A stretch of 64,000 nucleotides of DNA from Chitinilyticum aquatile DSM 21506 (GTDB taxonomy: Bacteria; Pseudomonadota; Gammaproteobacteria; Burkholderiales; Chitinibacteraceae): contig NZ_AUMS01000012.1 of assembly GCF_000430805.1 (NCBI RefSeq), forward strand, positions 62,001 through 126,000, written 5' to 3'. Under the pieces are notes generated by a model that ran no database searches, was not told the DNA's origin, and was given only the letters and a program-made list of their open reading frames with translations. Within the stretch, counting starts at the first letter, position 1, and each line of letters starts with the position of its first letter. The translations under genes were made by a program, and so were the position numbers. Below are positions 54,997 through 63,616 of this stretch, one piece after another.

Positions 54997-55821
54997 TTAG
55001 CGCAGCAGACTCAGTACCTGCGCGGGGGCGGCATTGGCCTGCACCTGCATGGCGTTGGCCGCATCGCTGCGGATGCGTTCCTGCGCCAGCCGCGAGGTGG
55101 CGGCGGCGTAATCGGTGTCGCCGATGCGGCTTTTTGCTGCCGATTCGTTGATGGCGGTGGTCTGCAGATTGCCGACACCCGCTTCAAGCCGGCTCTGGAT
55201 GGCGCCGAGATTGCTGCGCTGTTCGCTGATCAGCTGCAGGTCGGCATCGAGCCGGTCGATGCTCTGGCTGGCGGCGGAGGCACTGGAGAGATCGACACCG
55301 CCGCGTGCGCTGGCCAGCCCGTTGCTGCCGCCAAGGTTTGCACTGCTGAAACTGATCTGGTCGCCGGCATTCGGCCCGCTCTGCAGCGTGAAGCTGTTGC
55401 CCTGCAGCAGGGGCTGGCCGTTGAAGCTGGCGTTCTGCACGATGTCGTTATTGCTCTGGCTGATTGCATCGGCTTCGGCCTGCAGTGCCGCACGGTCGCT
55501 GGCGGACAGCGTGCTGTTGCCGGCAGCCACCGTGAGTTCGCGCAGGCGCTGGGTGTTTTCGTCGAGCGAGCTCAAGGCGCCGTCTGCTGTCTGCGCCAGC
55601 GAGATACCGTCGTTGAGGTTGCGCGCGGCCTGGTTGTTGCCGGCGATCTGCGCGGCAAACTGCTGGATGATGGCACTGCCGGCCGCGTCATCTGCCGCAC
55701 GGTTGATGCGGCTGCCGCTGGACAGCGAGGCTATCGTCTTGTCCTGCGCGCTGCGTGCCACTTCACCGAAGCGCTGGGTCGTCAGCGACAGGGTATTGCT
55801 GGTGATGCTGCTGGAAAGCAT
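54997..55821 (-). CDS. fliC: Flagellin, short and divergent
   Basis: 274 residues with only the D0/D1 parts: N-terminal ASLSSGSRINRAADDAAGSAI and NLNDGISLAQTADGALSSL; C-terminal LQLISEQRSNLGAIQSRLEAGVGNLQTTAINESAAKSRIGDTDYAAATSRLAQERI ending QVLSLLR. There is almost no variable D2/D3 domain. The start MLSSSITSNTLSLTTQRF departs from the usual MxxINTNxxSLxAQ. No other flagellar gene is in the window, so it may be an accessory flagellin. The ATG at 55821 is preceded by AGGAG at 9-13 nt. Confidence 0.92.
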   Translation of the reverse strand: MLSSSITSNTLSLTTQRFGEVARSAQDKTIASLSSGSRINRAADDAAGSAIIQQFAAQIAGNNQAARNLNDGISLAQTADGALSSLDENTQRLRELTVAAGNSTLSASDRAALQAEADAISQSNNDIVQNASFNGQPLLQGNSFTLQSGPNAGDQISFSSANLGGSNGLASARGGVDLSSASAASQSIDRLDADLQLISEQRSNLGAIQSRLEAGVGNLQTTAINESAAKSRIGDTDYAAATSRLAQERIRSDAANAMQVQANAAPAQVLSLLR

Positions 55822-56082
55822 GATGATCTCCTGCTGCATAGGTGACTGATTCTTATAACGATACGCCTGTTTTTTCCGGGCGGGGCAGGCCGATGGCCGC
55901 ACGGCGGACGGGCGGATTGTCCTGCTGGCAGCATGCCGTGCCTGCCTGCTTGACCACTGCCGGCAGGCAAGGTTCGGTCCATCCGCCTGCCGTTGGTCAG
56001 GCTGCGGCAGATCCGCGCAGCAGCGCTGCCGAAAGCGGCTTACGATGCAGGCGTTGACTTCGCTGTGCTGACGGAGCTCCGC

Positions 56083-56619
56083 ATGACCCATGCCATCCTG
56101 CACCCCGAGCGCCAGTGCGATCTGGCCGCCATCAGCAGCTTGCAGCAGCAGGCGTTTGCCGATCCTTCCTGCGCGCTGGCGCGCCTGATCGAGGCACTGC
56201 GGCAGCAGGGGGCGCTCAGTGTTTCGCTGGTGGCACACGCCGAAGGTCGCGTGGTCGGCCACATTGCCTGCAGCCCGGTATTGTTGCCACAAGCCGAAGG
56301 GCGCTGGCATTTGCTCGGGCCGCTGGCCGTGCTGCCGGCTTACCGCCATCGCGGGATCGGCGCGGCCCTGGTACGCAGCAGCCTTGCCGCGCTGCGGGCG
56401 CAGAATGCAGCCGGCTGTGTGGTGCAGGGCGACCGGGCATGGTTTGGCGAACTGGGTTTCCAGCCGGCGCCACAACTCAGCGGTCTGCCGGATTTTGGCG
56501 GCGCCGGCGCCATTCTGCTGTTCCCGCTTGCAACGCAGCCGGTCAGCCCTTGCGGCCCGGTGCGCGTGCATGAGCTGTTGTGCAGCAATGTGAGGAACAT
56601 CTCCCATTCATTGCAGTGA
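56083..56619 (+). CDS. GNAT family N-acetyltransferase
   Basis: 178 residues. The acetyl-CoA motif is LLGPLAVLPAYRHRGIGAALVRSSL (V-x-P-x-R-x-x-G-I-G). The N terminus AEGRVVGHIACSPV and C-terminal WFGELGFQPAP fit the YhbS-like group. Substrate unknown. Divergent from the flagellin gene. Confidence 0.9.
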   Translation: MTHAILHPERQCDLAAISSLQQQAFADPSCALARLIEALRQQGALSVSLVAHAEGRVVGHIACSPVLLPQAEGRWHLLGPLAVLPAYRHRGIGAALVRSSLAALRAQNAAGCVVQGDRAWFGELGFQPAPQLSGLPDFGGAGAILLFPLATQPVSPCGPVRVHELLCSNVRNISHSLQ

Positions 56620-56680
56620 GGCCGGCAAGCCCCGTGATATCCTGACGCCTTGCTGAATGGTGTGAACACGGGAGAACAAC

Positions 56681-57079
56681 GTGCGTCTGATTCTGAATGT
56701 GCTGTGGGTGCTGCTGGGCGGCTTGTTTCTGGCGCTGGGCTGGTGGCTGGCCGGTGTGCTGTGTTTCATCACCATTGTCGGCATTCCCTGGGGCAGGGCG
56801 TGTTTCGTGCTCGGCAATTTTGCGCTGTGGCCGTTTGGCCGCGAGGCGGTCAGCCGGCGCGATCTTTACGGCCGGCACGATATTGGCACCGGCAGCCTGG
56901 GGGCGATCGGCAATGTGCTGTGGTGCATTTTTGCCGGCATCTGGCTGGCGCTCGGCCATCTGTGCGCGGCGGTTGGCCTGATCGTCACCATCATCGGTAT
57001 TCCCTTCGGTCTGCAGCACCTCAAGCTCGCCGGCCTGGCGCTGGCGCCGATCGGCAAGACCATCATCACCCGTCCCTGA
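56681..57079 (+). CDS. YccF family inner-membrane protein
   Basis: 132 residues with two tandem YccF units, each a hydrophobic pair ending in IVGIPWGRACFVLGNFALWPFG or IIGIPFGLQHLKLAGLALAPIG. DUF307 proteins are integral and of unknown function. The start is GTG at 56681 with GGGAGA 6 nt upstream. Confidence 0.92.
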   Translation: MRLILNVLWVLLGGLFLALGWWLAGVLCFITIVGIPWGRACFVLGNFALWPFGREAVSRRDLYGRHDIGTGSLGAIGNVLWCIFAGIWLALGHLCAAVGLIVTIIGIPFGLQHLKLAGLALAPIGKTIITRP

Positions 57080-57289
57080 TTGTGGCCCCGGCAGGTGCGC
57101 ATGCCATGTAAATAATGGCATTCGTACCGTGCCGGCCTTGTGTTACCCTCGGCGGCAGCTGTTTTTCCATCAACTTGCTCACTGCCCCGCTGCATGCCCT
57201 GATTGCACTTGCATAGCCCTTCCTGCGAAGCGTCGTGTCGGTTCGACCACCATCCCCGTCGCACGCAATTTTCCCCAAGGAGGGCGGGC

Positions 57290-57985
57290 ATGCACGTCAT
57301 GCACAAAACCGGCGCAGCCGGCACCCCGGCCGGCTATCAGGTCAGGTTCCAGCAGGTTCACGTCAATGACGGAGCCGAACTGGCCATCCGCGCACTGCTC
57401 GACAAGCAGCAATTCCATGATCCGGAAGGCCTCGCGGCGGCGGCCGGCATCACCGCCGCCACCTGGCCGCTGTTCGGCCAGGTGTGGCCATCCGCACAGA
57501 AGCTGGCTGACCTGATGCAGACCTACGCGATTGCCGGCCGGCGCGTGCTGGAAATCGGCTGCGGGCTGGCGCTGGCCAGCCTGGTCATCCAGCGCCGGCA
57601 AGGCAACATCACCGCGAGCGATTGCCATCCGCTGGCCGAGAGTTTCCTCGACGCCAATGCCTTGCTCAACCATCTGCCGCCACTGGCGTATCAGACCGGC
57701 AACTGGGGGCGGGATAATCCGGCGCTGGGCGAGTTCGATCTCATCATCGGCAGCGATGTGCTCTATGAGCGCAGCCATCCCGAACAGCTGGCCGGCTTCA
57801 TTGCGCTGCATGCCGCTCCGCAATGCGAAGTGCTGATCATTGATCCCAACCGCAGCAATCGCAGTGCCTTCAACCGCTGCATGGCCGGGCAGGGCTTCGT
57901 GATGAGCGAAATGCTGATCGATGCGCCCCTGCACGATGGCAGCCCCTACAAGGGCAGGCTGCTGACCTATCTGCGGGCGGCTTGA
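57290..57985 (+). CDS. Class I SAM-dependent methyltransferase (METTL21-like)
   Basis: 231 residues. Motif I is VLEIGCGLALASLV, the acidic motif II follows (ITASDCHP), and FDLIIGSDVLYERSHPEQL matches the protein-lysine methyltransferase group often annotated as nicotinamide N-methylase-like. Target unknown. The start at 57290 has a near-perfect AAGGAGGG site; the longer frame upstream is rejected. Confidence 0.88.
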   Translation: MHVMHKTGAAGTPAGYQVRFQQVHVNDGAELAIRALLDKQQFHDPEGLAAAAGITAATWPLFGQVWPSAQKLADLMQTYAIAGRRVLEIGCGLALASLVIQRRQGNITASDCHPLAESFLDANALLNHLPPLAYQTGNWGRDNPALGEFDLIIGSDVLYERSHPEQLAGFIALHAAPQCEVLIIDPNRSNRSAFNRCMAGQGFVMSEMLIDAPLHDGSPYKGRLLTYLRAA

Positions 57986-58019
57986 GCGCCCGGGAAGCCC
58001 GCCAGATCCAGCAGCTTTA

Positions 58020-58078
58020 ATACATTTGCATGTATATCCACCAAGCCTTTTTATGGAAATGGCTGTATTGATATACCC
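58020..58078 (-). repeat. 59-bp hairpin element, copy L (opposite orientation)
   Basis: On the plus strand the box ATACATTTGCATGTAT comes first, then the hairpin, then ATACCC. It is the only copy in this orientation and also the only one whose neighbour with a 3' end on the box side, the methyltransferase, is on the plus strand (stop 34 nt away). Confidence 0.8.
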
Positions 58079-58192
58079 TTTGCCTGAAGTTCTGCTTCAT
58101 CTGCCTGCCTGCCTGCCAGTGCCATGCGGCTGTCTGGCAAGCCGGCCTCCTGACGCGGTATGCTGCGGATATTGCTCATTCGGTGGATCACC

Positions 58193-58891
58193 ATGACAGC
58201 ACTCTCAGCAGCCAGCCTCGATTTTCTCGCCGATCTGGCGGCGAACAACAACAAGGAATGGTTTGCCGGCCAGCGGGATCGCTACGAAGCGGCAAAAGCG
58301 GATGTCGTGCGCTTTGCCGGCGGGGTACTCGATGAAGTGATGGCATTCGACCCGCGCATTCCGGTCAGCCTGCAGGCCAGAAAATGCGTGCTGCGCCTCC
58401 ATCGCGACGTGCGCTTCAGCAGGAACAAGCTGCCGTACAAGACCAATTTTGGCATCGGCATCTCGCGCTTTGGCAGCAAATTTGTCGAGCCGGGTTATTA
58501 CGTTCACATTGCCCCGCAAGGCTGCTTCATCGGGGGCGGCTGGTGGTGCCCGGAGGCTGCGGCGCTCAAGGCAATCCGCGCGACTGTAGCCGAGCAGGGT
58601 GACGAGCTGCAGCGCATCGTGACTGCCCCCGGATTTGTCGCTGCCTTTGGCGGGCTGGATCGCGAGGAAGTACTCAAGACTGCCCCCAAGGGCTACGCGA
58701 AGGATCACCCGCAGATCGAACTGCTGAAACTGAAAAGCTATACTGCCAGCCAGCCCGTGCCAGCCGATTACTACCTCCGCCCCGATGCTGCACGGCTGGT
58801 CGGCCAGCACCTGGCCGCGTTGCAGCCGCTGGTGGAGTTCCTGCGCCGGGCTGCACCTGCGCCGGCCAGCATCCAGCCGGGCCTGGGCTGA
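58193..58891 (+). CDS. DUF2461 family protein
   Basis: 232 residues. The family pattern is clear: FLADLAANNNKEWFAGQRDRYE at the N terminus, RLHRDVRFSRNKLPYKTNFGIG in the middle and GGGWWCPEAAALKAIR. Function unknown. The start MTALS at 58193 is chosen because the family motif begins soon after. The stop overlaps the start of the next gene. Confidence 0.92.
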   Translation: MTALSAASLDFLADLAANNNKEWFAGQRDRYEAAKADVVRFAGGVLDEVMAFDPRIPVSLQARKCVLRLHRDVRFSRNKLPYKTNFGIGISRFGSKFVEPGYYVHIAPQGCFIGGGWWCPEAAALKAIRATVAEQGDELQRIVTAPGFVAAFGGLDREEVLKTAPKGYAKDHPQIELLKLKSYTASQPVPADYYLRPDAARLVGQHLAALQPLVEFLRRAAPAPASIQPGLG

Positions 58892-59262
58892 TGCAGCTGG
58901 AGTTTTTTGATTCCGAAGTTGCCGGCGTCGATGCCGGTGCCGGCGCACTGGTGATCCGCTTTGCGGCAGCCCATGTGCATGACGCCGATGGCGAGGCGGG
59001 CTACCTGCGCGGGCTGGTGCTCACTTTCCGGCAAGTGCAGCATTGCGAGGGCGTGCTGACTGAGTGTTGCGGGCGCCTGCGTGACGGCAGCATCCGCCTG
59101 CATGGCTTCAGCGCCGGCCGGCTTGATCTCGCCAGCCCGCCTCAGGGCCTGCTGCATGTCGAATTGCAGTTCGCCAATGGTGCCGGATTGGTGCTGGCCG
59201 CCCGCGGATTGGAGATTGCCAGTCCGTCGGATTGCGAGCTGACGGATGTGTTTCGCTGCTAG
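58891..59262 (+). CDS. Small hypothetical protein coupled to the DUF2461 gene
   Basis: 123 residues. The ATG overlaps the upstream stop (TGATG region), indicating coupling. The sequence (LEFFDSEVAGVDAGAGALVIRFAAAHVHDADGEAGYLRGLVL) suggests a beta-rich cytoplasmic fold. No family recognised. The following 290 bp (59263-59552) hold no gene or strong structure that I can see. Confidence 0.75.
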   Translation: MQLEFFDSEVAGVDAGAGALVIRFAAAHVHDADGEAGYLRGLVLTFRQVQHCEGVLTECCGRLRDGSIRLHGFSAGRLDLASPPQGLLHVELQFANGAGLVLAARGLEIASPSDCELTDVFRC

Positions 59263-59552
59263 TCCCGCACCATTATCGGTCTCGCGACGCCTGATTGCCT
59301 CGCCCGGCGCAAGATGCGTGGCTGCTGTAACGGTGCATGGATGACTGGGGCCATTCCGACGCCTGACTGGCAGCGCTGCCGCAACGATGGCTGCAGCCAT
59401 GAATGGCTCGGCGGCCAGTGCCGTTGCCAGAGCCTGGGTTATCTGGGTTCGCGCCGTTCGGCGCACCAGCCGGCAAGATGCCGCCGGATTTTCTATGCTG
59501 GTATGTCATCGGTCGAATCGGAGCCTGCGGGCTTGCCGGAGCGTTACCTGCC

Positions 59553-60455
59553 ATGCTGGACTACACCCATATCCAGTCCATCCTGAATACCCTGCCGGAT
59601 CCGGTCTTCATCCTGACCCGCAGCGGCCTGTACGCCGGCATTTTTGGCGGTATCGACAAGCGCTATTACCACGACAGCCGCTTTCTGATCGGCAAGTACA
59701 TGTCCGAGGTGCTCAACGCCGATAAGACCGAGTGGTTTCTCGCGGTGATCGAGCGGGCGTTGAGCAAGCCCGGCCTGCATGTGGTCGAGTACGGCCTGTC
59801 CTGGCGGGATGTCATCGGCCTGCCTGCAGGCGGGCCGAACAAGGAAATTTGGTTCGAAGGCCGCGTGCAGGCGCTTGATTTTCCGGTGCACGGCGAGGAT
59901 GCCGTGCTGTGGGTGGCCAGTAACATCACGACCCGGCATGAACAGGAGTTGCAGCTGCGCTGGCAAAGCGCGACTGACCCGCTGACCGGCCTGCCCAATC
60001 GCCGCCACATGCTCGAAGTCTTGCGCGAATACCTCGAAGTCTTCATGCGCTATCAGACGCCCCTCTCGGTGCTGCTGTTCGATGTCGACCATTTCAAGAT
60101 CATCAACGACGATTTCGGGCACGATGTAGGCGATCGCGTGCTGATTGCGATTGCCGAGCTGTGCCGCAACGAGTTGCGTCACACCGATGTTTCGGTGCGT
60201 TTCGGTGGTGACGAATTCGTGATCATGCTGCCGCACACCCCGGCCGAACAGGCCGCTCCCCTGGTCGATCGTCTGCGGCAGCGGGTCGCGAACGAGTTGC
60301 GGCAGATCGATGGTCTGCCCTGCAATCCGACGATCAGTGGCGGTCTGAGCGAGTTGCTGCCCTCCGATTCCGACGCCCAGCAGGTGCTCAAGCGCGCCGA
60401 TGCCGCGCTCTACGGCGCCAAGCGGCAGGGGCGCAACCGGATCGTGCTGGGCTAG
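59553..60455 (+). CDS. PAS-GGDEF diguanylate cyclase
   Basis: 300 residues. A PAS-like N terminus (about 1-125: LNTLPDPVFILTRSGLYAGIFGG ... EIWFEGRVQALDF) is followed by a GGDEF domain from about 135. The active site RFGGDEFVIML is intact, DVDHFKIINDDFGHDVGD carries the metal and substrate residues, and the inhibitory I-site RHTD lies five residues before GGDEF. It should make cyclic di-GMP with product feedback. The signal is unknown. The ATG at 59553 starts the PAS domain. Confidence 0.93.
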   Translation: MLDYTHIQSILNTLPDPVFILTRSGLYAGIFGGIDKRYYHDSRFLIGKYMSEVLNADKTEWFLAVIERALSKPGLHVVEYGLSWRDVIGLPAGGPNKEIWFEGRVQALDFPVHGEDAVLWVASNITTRHEQELQLRWQSATDPLTGLPNRRHMLEVLREYLEVFMRYQTPLSVLLFDVDHFKIINDDFGHDVGDRVLIAIAELCRNELRHTDVSVRFGGDEFVIMLPHTPAEQAAPLVDRLRQRVANELRQIDGLPCNPTISGGLSELLPSDSDAQQVLKRADAALYGAKRQGRNRIVLG

Positions 60456-60630
60456 GGGTGCTTGGTGGCGCTCATTCTGCCTGCTTTTCCCAATTGACAA
60501 TCATCATGCTGGTGGCTGTGGTTTGTTCACCTTGATTGTTTAGCCTGTAAAAAATACCCGACTAATTATTAATAAATAGAAAGATACTGGTAAGATTTTC
60601 CTTTGCCGTTATCGTAAAGGAGTCTGTTTC

Positions 60631-61440
60631 ATGCCAATCAAGTCGGTATATTCCGGTGCAATGCAGTGTGTTCGTGCCATTTTGATGTTTGCGCTTTGCT
60701 CCTTGTCCGGTCTGGCGTTTGCTGAAAACTATCTGGGCTTGAGCCTGGGCATGAGCAAGAAAGAAGTCGAGGCCCGCTATGGTGCACTGAAGCCATCGGT
60801 AGCTTCGTCATACCAGAATGCCTACACCCTGCCTAAAACCACGACGCTGGCTGGCTTGCCAAAGGAGTTCGAGCAGAAGAAAGCGGCAGAAATCACCATC
60901 TACTTTGATCGAGAAGGCAAACTGTGGTCGATTTTTATCACGACGGATAACTACCCCACGCAAGAGCTCGCCCGGGATTTTCATCAGTTATATGCGGCTT
61001 ACCAGAAACGGGAGCCCTTGATTGAAGAAGAGCAAGGCGATCCATCGCAAGCGGTGATTTCCTTGCGCGACTGCTATTTCCTGCAGGGATTCAGTGTTGC
61101 CGAGCTGCAACGTGAATATGGCAAGCAGAAGCTGCAGGCATTTCAGAAAAGGCTGAAGGCAATGAATGCCGATGAACGTCAGGCTTGGGGAAATTTGTGC
61201 GGCAATACGGAATATGTCCGCGCACGCTTTGGCAAGCCGGCCAAAGTACAGACACAGATTGCCATCGCCCAAGCGACGTTCACTGCACTCGCTCGCGAAG
61301 CAGAATTCGATAAGCAGTTTCGTGGCCTGCTGGACGGCCAGGCACTGCAATCTTCACTTGAGTTTCTGGTTGCCCAGACCACTGTAAAGGCGCCTACACT
61401 TGATGCCATGCGTGATACCTACCGCAAAGCCGAGCAATGA
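60631..61440 (+). CDS. Secreted hypothetical protein
   Basis: 269 residues. A signal peptide covers about 12-31 (CVRAILMFALCSLSGLAFA). The mature protein begins ENYLGLSLGMSKKEVEARYG, a start also seen in small periplasmic domains that sense or bind. It contains three cysteines (RDCYFLQG, NLCGN). Family not recognised. AAAGGAG at 60616-60622 supports the ATG. The upstream 175 bp are AT-rich and probably hold the promoter. Confidence 0.8.
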   Translation: MPIKSVYSGAMQCVRAILMFALCSLSGLAFAENYLGLSLGMSKKEVEARYGALKPSVASSYQNAYTLPKTTTLAGLPKEFEQKKAAEITIYFDREGKLWSIFITTDNYPTQELARDFHQLYAAYQKREPLIEEEQGDPSQAVISLRDCYFLQGFSVAELQREYGKQKLQAFQKRLKAMNADERQAWGNLCGNTEYVRARFGKPAKVQTQIAIAQATFTALAREAEFDKQFRGLLDGQALQSSLEFLVAQTTVKAPTLDAMRDTYRKAEQ

Positions 61441-61457
61441 TCCCAAGTTCAAACGAT

Positions 61458-61487
61458 AAAAAACCGGCTTTGGCAAGCCGGTTTTTT
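61458..61487. terminator. Bidirectional rho-independent terminator
   Basis: AAAAAACCGGCTT and AAGCCGGTTTTTT form a symmetric stem with A and T tracts on both sides, able to end transcription of the secreted-protein gene and of htpG. Element M follows at once. Confidence 0.93.
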
Positions 61488-61489
61488 AA

Positions 61490-61548
61490 GGGTATGCGGC
61501 TGTAGCCATTTATTATAAATGGCTACAGGCCAATACGCAGCAATGTAT
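61490..61548 (+). repeat. 59-bp hairpin element, copy M
   Basis: CTGTAGCCATTTA / TAAATGGCTACAG is a perfect core. The tail ATACGCAGCAATGTAT ends at 61548, the last base of the htpG stop codon (minus strand). Confidence 0.85.
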
Positions 61549-63452
61549 TACGCCATGCTCAGCATCAGGCTATTGAGGCGCTTTACAAACGCGGCCGGGT
61601 CATCGAGCTGGGCGCCTTCGGACAGCTGCGCTTGATCGAACAGCAGCTCGGTCCAGTCGTGGAAACGCGCGCTGGCGATTTCGCTCTTGAGCTTTTTCAC
61701 CAGCAGATGCTCGGGGTTCAGCTCCAGAATCGGCTTGGCACCCTTCACGTCCTGCCCGGCGGATTTCAAGAGGCGCTCCAGATTGGCGCTCATGTCGGCG
61801 TTATCCACCACAATGCAGGCGGCGGAGTCGGTCAGGCGATGGGTGATGCGCACGTCCTTGACCTTGTCGGCCAGCACTTCCTTCACCTTTTCCACGACAT
61901 CCTTCATTTCGGTGGCGGCGGCTTCCTGCTGCTTCTTCTCTTCCTCGTCCTCGAACTTGGAGAGATCCAGCTCGCCCTTGGCGACGGATTGCAGCTTCTT
62001 GCCGTCGAACTCGTGCAGGCTGGATACCACCCACTCGTCGACACGGTCGCCGAGCAGCAGCACTTCGATGCCCTTTTTGCGGAACACTTCCAGGTGCGGG
62101 CTGTGTTGCGCGGCGGCGAAGGAGTCGGCGGTGATGTAATAGATCACGTCCTGGCCTTCCTTCATGCGGCCGATGTAGTCCGCCAGACTGACGACTTCCT
62201 CGTTGGTATCGAGGTGCGTTGAGGCAAAGCGCAGCAGGCCGGCGATCTTGTCCTTGTTCGCAAAATCTTCGCCCACACCTTCCTTCAGCACGCGGCCGAA
62301 TTCCTTCCAGAACTTGGCGTACTTGTCCTTCTCAGCCTGCTCGTCGGACGTGGCCATGCTTTCCAAGAGGCCCAGCACCTTCTTCACGCAGCCGGACTTG
62401 ATCTGCTCGATGTCCTTGCTGTGCTGCAGGATTTCACGCGAAACGTTCAGCGGCAGATCGGCGGAATCAATCACGCCACGCACGAAGCGCAGGTATTGCG
62501 GCATCAGCTTGTCACTGTCTTCCATGATGAAAACGCGCTTCACGTACAGCTTCACGCCGTGGCGGCGCTCGCGGTCGTACAGGTCAAACGGTGCACGTGC
62601 CGGGATGTACAGCAGCTCGGTGTATTCCTGGCGGCCTTCGACCTTGGCGTGACTGAAGGCCAGCGGATCTTCAAAGTCGTGTGCGACGTGCTTGTAGAAC
62701 TCGTTGTACTGCTCATCTGAAATTTCGGATTTGGGGCGGGCCCACAGGGCGCTGGCCTGATTGACGGTTTCAATTTCGTCACTGATTTCGACGTTGCCGT
62801 CCTTGTCGTAACCCGGCGCTTTCTGCATGCGGATCGGCAGGGTGATGTGATCCGAGTATTTCTTGATGATGCTGCGCAGACGCCAGTCGGACAGCAGCTC
62901 GTCTTCGCCTTCCTTCAGGTGCAGCACGATTTCGGTGCCGCGGCCGGCCTTTTCCACCGCTTCGATGGTGAATTCGCCATCGGCAGCCGATTCCCAGCGC
63001 ACGGCCTCAGTCGCCGGAGCACCTGCGCGGCGGGTCGTGAGGGTGACTTTGTCGGCGATAATGAAGGCCGAATAGAAGCCCACGCCGAACTGGCCGATCA
63101 GGTTGGCGTCCTTCTTGGCGTCGCCGGAGAGCTGGCTGAAAAATTCCTTGGTGCCTGAGCGGGCGATGGTGCCGATATTGCTGATGACTTCTTCGCGGCT
63201 CATGCCGATGCCGTTGTCCGCGATGGTCAGCGTGCGGGCGTCCTTGTTGAACGACACCGAAATCGCGAGCTCGCCGTCGTTTTCATAGAGGGACGCGTGG
63301 TTGAGCGCCTCGAAGCGCAGTTTGTCACAGGCGTCAGAGGCATTCGAGATCAGCTCGCGCAGCGCGATTTCCTTGTTGGAATACAGCGAGTGGATCATCA
63401 GTTGCAGCAGTTGCTTCACTTCTGCCTGAAAGCCGAGTGTTTCCTTGGCCAT
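61548..63452 (-). CDS. htpG: Chaperone HtpG (Hsp90)
   Basis: 634 residues. The N-terminal ATPase domain has [38 protein letters not shown] and [12 protein letters not shown]. The middle domain has the catalytic Arg in [11 protein letters not shown]. The C-terminal dimerisation domain follows the charged [15 protein letters not shown] stretch. Start ATG at 63452 ([16 protein letters not shown]), the family start. A sigma-32 promoter lies about 50-75 bp upstream. It folds clients under heat stress. Confidence 0.97.
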   Translation of the reverse strand: MAKETLGFQAEVKQLLQLMIHSLYSNKEIALRELISNASDACDKLRFEALNHASLYENDGELAISVSFNKDARTLTIADNGIGMSREEVISNIGTIARSGTKEFFSQLSGDAKKDANLIGQFGVGFYSAFIIADKVTLTTRRAGAPATEAVRWESAADGEFTIEAVEKAGRGTEIVLHLKEGEDELLSDWRLRSIIKKYSDHITLPIRMQKAPGYDKDGNVEISDEIETVNQASALWARPKSEISDEQYNEFYKHVAHDFEDPLAFSHAKVEGRQEYTELLYIPARAPFDLYDRERRHGVKLYVKRVFIMEDSDKLMPQYLRFVRGVIDSADLPLNVSREILQHSKDIEQIKSGCVKKVLGLLESMATSDEQAEKDKYAKFWKEFGRVLKEGVGEDFANKDKIAGLLRFASTHLDTNEEVVSLADYIGRMKEGQDVIYYITADSFAAAQHSPHLEVFRKKGIEVLLLGDRVDEWVVSSLHEFDGKKLQSVAKGELDLSKFEDEEEKKQQEAAATEMKDVVEKVKEVLADKVKDVRITHRLTDSAACIVVDNADMSANLERLLKSAGQDVKGAKPILELNPEHLLVKKLKSEIASARFHDWTELLFDQAQLSEGAQLDDPAAFVKRLNSLMLSMA

Positions 63453-63499
63453 GGTGTGAAAACTCCGTATAAACAGTTGGTCGAACAAGTGAACAGCAC

Positions 63500-63525
63500 A
63501 TGGGGGCGATGCCCGCGGCTTCAAG
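63500..63525 (-). promoter_or_regulatory. Sigma-32 heat-shock promoter of htpG
   Basis: On the minus strand CTTGAA-N14-CCCCAT matches the RpoH consensus (-35 CTTGAA, -10 CCCCATNT, spacing 13-15) exactly and lies 48 bp before the htpG start. Confidence 0.88.
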
Positions 63526-63616
63526 AGGCCCTGCATGCCGTGTGGATTCCCCTGGCTGATGATGCGTGTCAGGCTTGGCGTGCTATATTGCCTTGATGAT
63601 AAAAGGGGAGGCAGAC

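Noticed and set aside
55822-56082. Sigma-28 or sigma-54 promoter for the flagellin gene
   Set aside because: No TAAA-N15-GCCGATAA or TGGC-N9-TTGC match at suitable spacing.
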